Positions 9,925 to 20,594 of a stretch of DNA of 64,000 nt are shown here, one piece after another. Location of the stretch: positions 124,001 through 188,000 of the forward strand of contig NW_026570265.1 of NCBI RefSeq assembly GCF_019649055.1. The letters run 5' to 3'. This DNA comes from Paramacrobiotus metropolitanus (taxonomy: Eukaryota; Tardigrada; Eutardigrada; Parachela; Macrobiotidae). A model generated the notes under the pieces. The model was not told the DNA's origin, ran no database searches, and was given only the letters and a program-made list of their open reading frames with translations. Made by a program: the position numbers and the translations under genes. Position 1 is the stretch's first letter. Every line of letters begins with the position of its first letter.

Positions 9925-12900
9925 CTATCTGACTAACATACCGTCCAGGATAATGAATTCTGCTCGCAAAGTTCTGAAATTCAACAAGACCATGGAAGGA
10001 AGCATGGAAAAATTAGCGACGGAGAGTAAGGTCACTCGCTGTCCGTTCGGTCCTGTAACAAAGTCATTTAAGAATTTTTACTGTGCTAATATAATAGCCA
10101 ACCTCTCAAAATTTACTTACGATCCATAAATAAAAATTATGTATTATGTGTGAGAACTAGTTTTTGGATATATCACTCAGCGTAATCTCACACTACGAGG
10201 CAATACGTAATAGAGTAAACACAACAACACACCATAAGCAACCCCTACTTCCATCAAAGAATTGTTCTGAGTTTGACTAACAAAATATTGGCAATGTTAT
10301 AACTGTTCCACGTAATCAGCAATGAACGAATTCGTGCGGCAGCGGTGACCACTGACCAGCAACACTACAACTAACAGTGGCCGATACAGCGGAAAAACAA
10401 CAAACGTCTTTTCTTATCATTCAAATGATGCAAAAGGCTTGTTGTCATTTTTGACGCCCCAATAACCGTGACAGTAATAGCGCTTACGCACGAATGACTT
10501 TACTCACATGGCCACAGCTAATAATTATACTCTACAGTCACAGCATAGTATACGAGCGATGCGTACAAAGAGAATAAACCTCACCAGTAATTTGTCGGCA
10601 TCCGTTGACCGACTGGTTGCCCGAAAAATATACACAAGGTGCTTCGTCAAGTATAAATGGATCAACATCCACAAAAGGATAACATCCTAGACCGAAGGAA
10701 AATACTTCGTAGTCAACGAACAGAAATAAGTGGAAAAATAATTTTTACCTAAAGTGTCTGGTGCCGTGGGCGCCATGTGGCCCCAATGTAAGGTCTGCTC
10801 CAGAATGTCCAGTGGATCATTTATACGGCAATTCTTGTAAATGTCGCTAACATTTTGACCAGAAGTTCCGAGTACTCTATTAGAAAAATATCTCATATTT
10901 TAGCAGTGTGCAAAATCCTGGCGCATAAAACGGGAATAATAAAGGATAATTCCTGTACCGTACGCCGTTCAGATCAAACTGGAAGGGATTGGTAGCGAGA
11001 TGAAGACCCGAAGATTTATAACACAACGGAAACATGCTGGGATGCAGTGGCTGTTGCGGCAGCATGAAGTTGGCTGGGTCTTTACTTCCGGGCATAATAT
11101 ACACGTCTACATTGCGCTGCCAAAATTGAAAAAACAGTTTTATCTTCACCGCTACTGTATGGAATAATTATGGTGAGAACAATACACGAAACTTCGCCAT
11201 CGAAAGTCTGCTGCCAAAATAGCACCACTTAAACTTACAACCAGTTGTTCAAGAGTTTCATCCACATTCTTCATTTTCTCCACACTCCCAAGAGAAGTAT
11301 GACGGGTCAGATATCGCGCCTACAGATTTGAAAAAATTCTTTAGAAACCGTCTTAAAATTATGCTAGCAAAAAACCATTGAACGACCTGAAAAAAATAAA
11401 GCGAAAATTTGAAAACAACTGCCAGTCTCAAGCTACTCATACTTTTAGAGCGAGTTCCTTCCGTTCTTCTAAATCCGCTTCTATGAGATCACCAGCGATA
11501 ATCACAGCTGCAACACAGGCCATTTTCTTCTTTGTTGTTCATCCCCAGCTTGACCAGTGAGCAGATCTATACATAAATCCACAGGGAACGAGTTTTTATT
11601 GTTGGGACCAAGACCCAATCCAGAAAGGAACGCAACGTAACTGCAAAACGCATTGCAATTTTCAGACATACAGAATAGTCAAAATTCGTTACTCCTTAAC
11701 GCGTAGCCGCTGAAATAATTTCCAAGCTCGAATTCAAACAACTATAAAAATATAATAAAAAAGCAACAACTATAAAAATATAACTATAAAAAACTAAAGC
11801 AAACAAAACAAAGCAACAACAAAAGTAAGAAAAGAAAAACTAAAGCAAAAAAAGTAAAATAGTTCTACATATTAATGTTAATGCAAGTATAGAAACTATA
11901 AACTGTAATACCGCAAGTTTTTGAAAGTACTCTGAAAACTACACCGTAAATGCACACCTCACACGTCAATAAAGAAATCGAAGAGATATTTTGCGATTAA
12001 TTTTTATTTTACAAATAGTACTTCTATACTTACCATTAGATCTTGTAAGAGCCAAAAACGCCAGAAATAAAAAATTAAATGGAATTAATTCATTCAGAAA
12101 TATTTTCTCAAAATAGACGATAGGCATCAAAACAACTTCAGTATCAGAGATATCGTATAGTCATAAATTACATGTTTGTTAACTTGCTACGGCTGTATGC
12201 GACCCCAATTCCTCAAAGAATAAAATTAATGCCGTCAAACACGCACCAGTCAACCTCGGGAAGATCAAAATGCGGCTGCGGTGGCATCCCCAGAAAACAA
12301 TAGTCCTCCACCACGAACACTCCCGCATCGTTCTCCCGCCCGGCCAACGCCACGATCATTCCCGTCACCACCTGTTGCAAATCCATCTTTCCTCCCACGA
12401 CGATTCTCTGCGATTCATCCTCCAGCACCAGGGTGTCGGTGTCACTAGTATAGCGCGGCAGAATAGGCTGTGCAGGCACTTCGGTGTCTTCGCACATTTC
12501 CCGCAAAATATTGGGCTTTAGTTCCATCTCCTTGTACAATGTTCCAATCAGGCATACTGTCTCGTTCTCCACGATGTCGCTCAGAGTGCAGAATCGGTAT
12601 TTGGAGCCTGCAGCAGATAGCCATCATCATAAATGATAAATCCGCTGCTTGAGAGTGCCTTATTGAATCAAATGCATTAAGGACGCTTCGTCAACGCTTT
12701 AAAAGAACAGTCGACTTACCCCATTTTGCCTCAGCTGCTTTGGTCATGCGAGGCTGCAGCGCCGTCAAACGTTCGTGATAAAGCTGAGCGTACTGAGGCC
12801 TGAAAGCTCTTGCATTTCGCATTCGGAACGCTCCGCTTTTGTCTGTTATATCGCACGTGGTCCGACAAATGGGTTTCTGCGTTTTTGCGAGGCTCATGTT

Positions 12901-12957
12901 TGGAACGCAAGCAGATTTTTCGAGGCAAGCGAACTCAGTGCGAACGCTGTTACGCAT
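9925..12957 (-). CDS. POLD2: DNA polymerase delta small subunit (B subunit), with an apparent one-base deletion
   Basis: Eight minus-strand exons: 12720-12957, 12247-12607, 11443-11640, 11239-11319, 10959-11116, 10749-10876, 10585-10686, 9925-10052; about 464 residues against 469 in human. The OB fold is in exon 2 ([20 protein letters not shown]). The inactive calcineurin-like phosphoesterase domain includes [42 protein letters not shown] and YFSGNQ. It tethers the catalytic subunit in the replicative polymerase holoenzyme. Seven exons join in phase, but exon 3 is 198 bases and needs 199. TGQAGDE is read in one frame and VIIAGD in another, with the switch at an A run on the coding strand (plus 11523-11526). 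Removing a 47-base internal GT-AG segment would also restore frame, but would delete conserved TGQAGDE. The start could instead be the ATG at 12897. Confidence 0.9.
11741..11860. repeat. A-rich low-complexity tract in POLD2 intron 2
   Basis: Irregular repeats of ACTATAAAAATATAA and GCAACAA-type words on the plus strand, so T-rich in the transcript. It lies upstream of the exon 3 acceptor and may simply be an extended pyrimidine-rich intron segment. Confidence 0.6.
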
Positions 12958-13158
12958 ATGAATTTCCCAACTCCCAAGTCACGCCATGGAATGCCTAATA
13001 TTTTGCGGATTGATCGGAAAAGCAGCCACGAAAATTTCTAGCTACAGTATTCGTATTTGTTGAAGCGGAAATGGGAGGGCGGAGCAACACCCAAGTCATT
13101 TGATTTGAAAGTTTCCCTTTACTGTACTCGGTTTAGTGACTGAGCCGGCTTTGCCGTC

Positions 13159-13542
13159 ATGGCGGGAGTTTACAAAGAACTACAGCAACCTCGAACACGC
13201 GCATATTTTGATATTATTCTTTCATTCATACTTGCAGTCCACCAGATTTTTAAATGCCAGTGGACTTCTGTATTTTATGTAACGCAAGTTTTATGGCTAT
13301 TTAATATAGGCAGATATGTACAACAAATGTACGAGTATGTATATGTACAAATCGCCATTGGTATAATTATTATCTTCTTGTGCCGTGGTATGAGCTCTGG
13401 TACGATGCACAATACAATACTTTGTAAGTTTGTAGTATCAAATAAAATAGGTACAATATCAAATTATTAATTCCTTATCTATTAATTCCTTAACTCTCCA
13501 GATACGGTGACATGTCATCCAGTTCGCACAACAGACAGTTAA
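13159..13542 (+). CDS. Candidate small membrane protein, head to head with POLD2
   Basis: Two candidate exons, 13159-13423 and 13502-13542, join in phase at a good donor (GTAAGTTT) and an acceptor (CTCTCCAG), giving 101 residues. It begins MAGVYKELQQPRTRAYF and has hydrophobic stretches at about 18-36 and 64-80, so it could span a membrane twice. AATAAA follows the stop by 18 bases, which fits a real 3' end. The ATG lies only about 200 bases from the divergent POLD2 start, so a shared promoter is likely. I do not recognise the family and the exon model is tentative; a chance frame cannot be excluded. Confidence 0.35.
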
Positions 13543-13559
13543 ATAATATGAAAGAAAGC

Positions 13560-13565
13560 AATAAA
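13560..13565 (+). terminator. Polyadenylation signal for the small membrane protein candidate
   Basis: AATAAA, 18 bases after the proposed TAA stop. Confidence 0.4.
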
Positions 13566-14573
13566 AGTCACTGAAGCTTTGAAAAAAACGAAACAGGCTC
13601 TAACAGCGCATTAAATGCGAAAACAGAATTGGAACTAGCTCAAGAATCCCACGATGTTTCTGATCCGTTAGACTTGGAATAACCAACCGTTTTCAGGTAA
13701 ACATCAGCTTAACACCCAGAATCTGGTTTGCTTGCTGGAGTCGAAGTTAGCTAACAGTACTTGCAGCATTCGATCAAAACCTTGGCTCACGACGATCTCT
13801 CATTTCCGACTATGATCAGAAAACGGCACTTCCGGATCTATTCCGTAATAGACACACTGGACATCTTCGCTATCCACTGCGTATTCGAGTATAAACATCG
13901 GGTCATTCTGTTATAACAAAAAATACTGATGTCAGTAGCTCGAGAAAGCAAAGCCCGAAAATCAAAAACAGCAGCCATTCGATATCGACAAACAATCAGC
14001 CGTGACAGCGTAAGTGGTCGCGGAACATATCCATCGTGAGACATTTCGTCAAACTTACTTATATTTCGACAATTCGTTTTGGGATAATTTGAAGCGCACA
14101 CCTTTTCGTTACGTGACAATCTTTTGGGAGATGGGAAATTATGGGCAGAACAGTCATATGACCATTCGCCACAAAAGCAAATTGTACTTACTTATGGTTA
14201 AACGAAATGTCCGTAAATACTCACTAAAACAAATGTCCTGCCACTAACTGTGTCACGACGAATTGCCTCACGCGGCCCACGGCCAACTGTCTATGGCAAA
14301 ATGCATGCCTCACCCCCAAATGTCTCCTAACTACCTGTCGCTCAGCCACATTAGGCTACTTATATTGTTACAAAAATGCAAAATCTCTAATAAAGCGTCG
14401 AAGTTTCAGCACAGTATTGGCCATATAACTATCCCAAAATCGTAAACTGACCTATTATGACACGATAATTACGTCGAGTATCAACCTACTAGTGCAGTTA
14501 CACTAACACTATACATACGCCGCTTCGAGGGATGAATGTGAACCTTCCGTTTAGTTCGTTACGGTTGCCGAAA
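13566..14573. other. Intergenic between convergent 3' ends
   Basis: Only short unrecognised frames on both strands; no exon is supported. Confidence 0.45.
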
Positions 14574-17015
14574 TCAGGAGGGTTGGCCAAACACAATATG
14601 CAGTGACCATAACGAGAACGAGTTTCGGATGGTTCTGCGAAAAAAGAATTGTTTTTGTACAAGCCACAAGTTCCACAACCAAACACGATTCCAAAGAAAC
14701 CTATAAACATAGATTAATTCCAACATAATACTTACTAAGAAAACCCACCTGTCGACAGGATCACAGTTTTGCCGAAATCGGACAAAATCTCGAAATGGAC
14801 GACAAAAGCAGTGACAGGTACTGACAATCCCTGTGGAATTTGTTGTGGACGAAGTGAAAATTCCGAAGTAAAACCCCAATCTCGAACCGGCTGCGACACC
14901 AGTCCATGTAGATCGTACGTCTATCGCAACAATTTTCTACTGTTACTAAAATTACGAAAATAAGAAATTTTATGATCAGACTGCTTGACCGGACGAGTTC
15001 ATTCAATGCTTCGTACGTTAACATTATATGAACAGGGAGCATCATAAAGCCAGACTCTATAGTTAAAAATACAATATAAACCCTACTTACATATAGTTCA
15101 TCGCTTGTGCTGCATATGGCTTGTGCCTCGACCCATCCGCCGTATATCGGAGTGGACAAATCGTTCTCCTGGAGCCCCGAGAAGTCGATATTGTAGGCGT
15201 TGTTCCATCCTAGCAAATTTTCGTGTAATACCACATAATTGTCAATAATAAACTAAATAACCAGTCAACCGCAAACGTTTACGGCTTACGCTTTGTCTCG
15301 CGATGATACTCATCACTGCTAGAAGCACAAATGGAAAGGCGAATCACTGACGGTAGAATCAAAGGTGTCCTCTGTACAAATAAACCCCGATGTATGATAT
15401 TCACCGGTCAGTATGACATTTTGAGAAGAAACAGCGTACACTACAAAACGAGCTTGCAGAGATTATTTGATCCACCAGATTCCCTCTGAAAAAGCCGTGA
15501 CCGCACCAGTCACAAACAATAACATCCACGGATGATAACAGCTGTTTCAGGGGGGAAGCCGTTCCCGCATTCAACAAAGAGCCGGTATTATATGCAATCA
15601 CTCCTGCAAAATGAAAGCACAACAATGGAACAGCTCAAATTAAAACGCATCTTTTGCGTTAATGTTAATACTGAATAAGATCTGGAATGTTACAGTAATA
15701 ATGATGAGCATTTCATTGGTGCTAGTTGATGCGGAAACATCTGAATTTGTACTTGTACGAATCTTCAAGCTGAATAACATTGGAGAAGGGCAAGGGCAAG
15801 GGCAAGAGCAAGAATGATTTTAGATCAGTTAGACATTTCCCAAACCAGTCTAGAAATCCACGATAAAAGTGAAGATTCGTACAAGTACAAATTCAGATGT
15901 TTCCGCATCAAACTAGCACCAATGAAATGCTCATCATTATTACTGTAACATTCCAGATCTTATTTGTACGGCTACAATATGCTATTACGAGTACTTACGA
16001 TCTGCCAACTTGTTGTCCACTGCTAACTGCGATACCAGTCCTACAAACGGTGACGAGTCTGCCTGTAAAATTCCAAAACCTGTACGCATACAGACAAGAG
16101 GAAAACTGGGACATTTGGCGCATGCCGGCATACCGCAATAACCATTTTCGCGCCAAGAGCGGCACACCAAACGCTGCGAATACCGGTGCCGCAACCGAGA
16201 TCCAGAACGACGTTGCCCACAATGCTGCTTTGATGGTCACGGATAAGCGTGAGCAGAGCAGATACAGATTTGAAATCATTCAGCCTTATCTGGATTTAAA
16301 GAAGGAGTACCATGTAAACCAGTTAACTACTTAATGCACAGCATAAACACTTATTAAACAGTGATTCCGAATAAACGTTACCAAGTGTCCTTTTATTGTC
16401 GTAAACATCTTATTCATACAGTAAGGAAACTGGGCATTCTCTGATTCCATCTTCCGGAATACTGCCTTGATGATAGGTCCTGTTTCTCGAAACTTTACCG
16501 GCTGTTTAAACGGATTCTCCACTGTAAGTGCACACTTCTGGTAAATAATTATGGGGGTTCTCATTCTGTTGTGATCAACATCGGAAATCTCAATTACAAA
16601 ACCTTTTAAAAATCTGGTGGCACAGTAATCGTACGTTTTCTATTCTAGTTTTCAACTGTTCACATAATTGACTTCCAGAAGTTGTGAGCACGTGAATATT
16701 ACGAGTAATATCCACCAATAACGACGACACTTGTTCGTCGTCTGAGTCTTCTCTTAATAGTTTCATGGAAAGTTTCTTACCTTCTTTATCTTTGTCAGTT
16801 TCCGAGCTTCGCGCGTCGTACGAGCTACTCGTGCCCGCAAGGCAGGCATTTATCTCTGGTACGGATTCCCGTACATTCGGATAGTTTGCTCTCATCGGGA
16901 CATCTTTAACAAGCGCAAGGTTTCTCGGTTGACCACGTCCAACTCCTCTGCGCCCAACAGCTTCCGGAGGTCTGATTGTCCGTTCACCGTTGTCTGCCTG
17001 TCCAGGATGTTCCAT
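14574..17015 (-). CDS. Divergent protein arginine methyltransferase-like protein, probably catalytically impaired
   Basis: Nine exons on the minus strand: 16635-17015, 16512-16565, 16134-16289, 15999-16062, 15440-15603, 15290-15371, 15091-15209, 14749-14936, 14574-14700; 444 residues, all phases matching. Residues 1-127 are a charged, disordered-looking extension. The Rossmann fold has an intact SAM motif (VVLDLGCGTG, 172-181) and an acidic post-motif (ADSS). The double-E loop, SEWMGY..YESML in active PRMTs, reads CDWCGHGFFRGNL (249-261): the first Glu is Asp and the second is lost. The beta-barrel shows LILPSVIRLSI and WNNAYNIDFSG in the right order, and the THW loop is degenerate. The fold looks kept while methyl transfer looks doubtful. 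The first two exons and the last are the least certain. It is not one of the standard PRMT1-9 by eye. Confidence 0.72.
15674..15964. repeat. Near-perfect 94-bp inverted repeat (hairpin) inside a PRMT-like intron
   Basis: Left arm 15674-15767 and right arm 15870-15964 are reverse complements apart from one single-base indel. The 105-base-scale spacer (15768-15869) holds GGGCAA repeats. The hairpin fills most of the 395-base intron 15604-15998. No clear target duplication was found, so origin as a MITE is unproven; a recent inverted duplication or assembly fold-back is possible. Transcribed, it would give a duplex of about 94 bp. Confidence 0.85.
15788..15812. repeat. (GGGCAA)n microsatellite in the hairpin loop
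   Basis: Three GGGCAA units followed by a GAGCAAG variant, lying between the two arms of the inverted repeat. Confidence 0.8.
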
Positions 17016-17856
17016 TGCGTATATGGAACCAGATCTTCTGTGACAGTAGATTTATCGTTCCTTTACTCCGTGACACAAGGACATCTATTCCATTTTTTCT
17101 CAACAATGGGAAGCCGTCACAAAGTTTTACGGTCGCTATATATCAGACGATCGCAATACCCGGGGCCGCGATGGCCCAAAGCCAAGAGAATTTGAAGCAA
17201 AAAATGGAAAGATCTTGAAACTGTGAAGACGTTCACAGCAGCTACAGATTATCAGGAATCTAAACAGTTAGTACCATGGAGAAACAAATCTTCGCTTGAT
17301 GTGCCCGACGCTTCTTTTGCACAGACAAATACAGTGCAGTACATGATGGTGAGTACACTGACCGTCCAAAAAAATGGGAGAGGCCCAAGACTCCAAGAGT
17401 GATAGAATAACAGAAATTGCTATTAGAACCATGGGCGAGCCGCCCGGCCGGTCGGTTTACGCCGAAAACATATATAAAGTAAGCACTTACTGTACTTGCG
17501 CTCGTACCTAGACTATAGCGGCTGCACTCGTACGTACGTCATGAGCATTCGTGACTTCCGTAGGAAGTTGCGATCAATCCGCGCGTGGTTTGGTTGATCC
17601 ATCATATCCACATTACAGTTTGTAATTTTCCCACAGAAAGTTTCAGGTGTGAAAGGCTGAGTAATTTCATATGTACTGCAATATTTTTCAATGTTTGTAT
17701 TATCGAGTTAAACTTTTAGTTGGCTGTCGAGTGTCGACGTACAAAGATTTAGCGATTTGTTTTTAAATCTTTTTAAGCTTTATAGCGTCTTTACATTCTA
17801 GTTTTCCCTGGACTGTTTGCTGAATTGTCTGGGTCAGGATCGAGAGATTGATTGCG
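17016..17856. promoter_or_regulatory. Divergent upstream region of the PRMT-like gene and PPP1R2
   Basis: Start codons point away from each other across about 840 bases. No coding exon is supported between them. It should hold both promoters; I see no core motif I would defend. Confidence 0.4.
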
Positions 17857-19188
17857 ATGGCTGATCATATGCATCACAAACCCGTGAAAGGTATACTGAA
17901 GAAAACAGACAGCATCGATCCGGGTGAGCAGCCGAGGAGGAATTCTGCTTCACAAGAGCACAAAGAGATGAAGTGGGACGAAATGAATATTCTGGCTACG
18001 CATCATCCTCCTGGCAAAGACTACGGGCATATGAAGGTTCGTTATTGCTAATTACCGACTTCGTATTTCCTTTTGGCTTCACCCTGCCTCCAGGGGGAAG
18101 AAAGATTCGGGTTCTTGTAGCTTCCGTATTCTGCTCATTATCTTCTTACAAGCGTTGACTAATGAATGGTTAAGACGATTAATTGTTGGTCTAGAACGTG
18201 ACACATTTAAATGTTTACGCAGCTGAAATCCAAAAATAATTCATAGCAAAAAGAACTTCATAGCAGGTTGTAAACTGGAATGGTATCAATAATACATCCG
18301 ATTTTGCTGGCTGCGACATGCATGCTTCTTTGCTCGTATCATTTTTACTGCTTTGATATCCAGTATCCATCACGTATTAAAGATTAGGTTATAGAGCACT
18401 CATGAGATTCATCATTGAAAGGTGAATTGTTGAACGTAAATGCGGCAGTTTCAGGCATCATTAATTTTGCTAATCTATTCAGTTGTACTCAGACCACAAA
18501 AGGGTAGATTTTAACAAGCGCCAGGAACGGCGCCAAATGACTGTGACAGCAGGTTGTCTGGAAAATTTGTGATATATTTCGCTCTCGTAATCAGTTAATG
18601 GGCTGTATTCTTGCTGTATAGATGATGCGGTAAAATTTAAGGTTTTAGTCGGATCATCAGAAGTTTCTGTGATGTACCAATGCTCAAGACGTCAATAGGT
18701 TTCTTTGAATTGGGCTGTATTGTTTTATGCTTCGAATCCTTTTACCAGTGCGCAATCTAATTGAGTATTTTGTGCAGATTGAAGAACCTAAAACACCTTT
18801 TTCACATTCGCCACTGCCGCCTGATCATGACGTGGACGATGATGGCGATACGGAAATGCATGAACCACGTTCCGAGTCGGAGCCCGATCTTGCTGGACCT
18901 TGCGGAATCAATGCGGCTTCCCTGACGGAACGTCTAAATGCTGAACAGATGGGCCACCAATGCGCTAAAATGATTCGTGTACCGTCTCATAATGATGAAG
19001 ATGAGGAGATTCCGGATTCGGAGTTAACACCCGAAGAAAGGGAGAAGCGCCGGCAGTTTAAGGAGCATCGTAAGGAGCACTACAATGAATTCCAGATGAT
19101 GAAGAAGGCGAAGGAACTGTTGCATGATGAAGGAATAGAAACCATGGAGGATAATCCGCCGCCGAATGCTAAAACCTCATCCACGTAA
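17857..19188 (+). CDS. PPP1R2: Protein phosphatase 1 inhibitor 2
   Basis: Two exons, 17857-18036 and 18778-19188, with a 741-base intron; 196 residues. All three PP1-contacting parts of inhibitor-2 are present: KGILK (11-15), WDEMNILATHHP (40-51) and the HYNE helix (161-164), which in the known complex lies over the PP1 active site. The GSK3 target site PSTP of vertebrates appears as PKTP (Thr66). The acidic stretch (HNDEDEEIPDSELTPEER) matches the CK2-site region. It should inhibit PP1 in nucleus and cytosol and release it after phosphorylation. The start is the first ATG; in-frame codons before it are TTG, ATT and GCG. Confidence 0.93.
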
Positions 19189-20594
19189 ACATGTCGTCCA
19201 AGCCAGTTTGTGACTTCGCTACATGAATTTCGTTATGGCGGGTTTTATTACTTATTCCACTAATGTTACGAAGATTGTATTCTGATTGTGGACTGCAGCT
19301 GTTACACCAGATATTCTTGTTGTATCTGACTTTTAACATCACGCTTCTCATGCTTTCATTTATATTATTTGAATTTTGCCAGGAAAATGTCTGCTTTCTG
19401 TAAACTTAATGCTATACAAACGTTTTGTGTGAATGTAAATGTTGCTGTTGGTCTACTTACAAGTGTTAACGAAGACATTCTGCATTATGAATTAACCGCT
19501 TTTAGGAAAGGAAACTTGCATTTACGTCTCCGTAGTTTGTCCTATGGTACCGTGTGCATTTTCTTCAAATTTTTCTCCAAATAACTATTTCACAATTAGA
19601 ATAGATTTCTCCATTTTATTTTATTAATCGTAGCATAAATGGGATCTGGTGCTGTTACTGAGTGTGGAAGTTTTTGTTTATGTCGTGTACAAAGTATTTT
19701 GCATTTGTCATAACCCTGTCTAGTATCACCGAACATTCGCGAGCGTCCAAAGTGAGTTTGTGCGCAATTTCGCAGAGCCTGCTGTTTTTTTATTTAATTA
19801 ATTCGTACCAAATGTTGGTTATTAGTTTTCAACTTCGGATAATCGCTGCTGGTTTCGTTACTACATTAGATACATCTGCAGTACGTGGTGCCTGGTGTGG
19901 GCATGATCCTAAATCCGCACACAGTGTACTTACATCATCCTGTAAGTAATCCGACTGTAACTCATATTCATCCATATTAACGCAATAATAAATATTGGTC
20001 GTCAGTTTAAATTAATGGTGTAATTAACTTTAAAGTATACGGTACATATACAGTAATACACACTGTTTGCCGCGAATGCCGTGGGCTGATAATTGTGTCC
20101 TGTGGGAAGATGTCAGATCACGCAATCAGCGCACCGGCGAGGTTTTACTTCGTAATAATTGTTCTCAGTTCTTAAGCAGCTCCGCAGCTGGAACTTTCCC
20201 ATACCACGGTTTTTATTGTGGTGGTAGTATTTACTGGCCATCTCTGGTCGAGCGTGCACAGCGAATAAAGCTTATTTGCAAAAAAGCAGAATCTTACTGG
20301 AAAGATGTGTTTCCCAAATTGCATTCCTCTACAATTACTACTAAAACGTTAAACGGATATCGGTCATTTCGCGTTTTGATGAGCTCCACTATGGAACACC
20401 GGCTATCATTTGCATCATAAATCTTTTAAAGGCGTTACAAATATCTTACAACATTTACTATTAAACGCTAAAAACAAAAATCACAAATTCCGACATCAGA
20501 AATGCGGATGCACGTAACCCGACTGCGGACAGATGCTTCCCGTTCACACGAAACCTTGCCTGACAATTAAATTAAGTATTCCCCAGCTTCGATA
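19189..20594. other. Non-coding between convergent PPP1R2 and ABCB7
   Basis: Short frames only, none recognised. It probably holds the PPP1R2 3' UTR; an AATAAA occurs near 19987. Confidence 0.4.
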
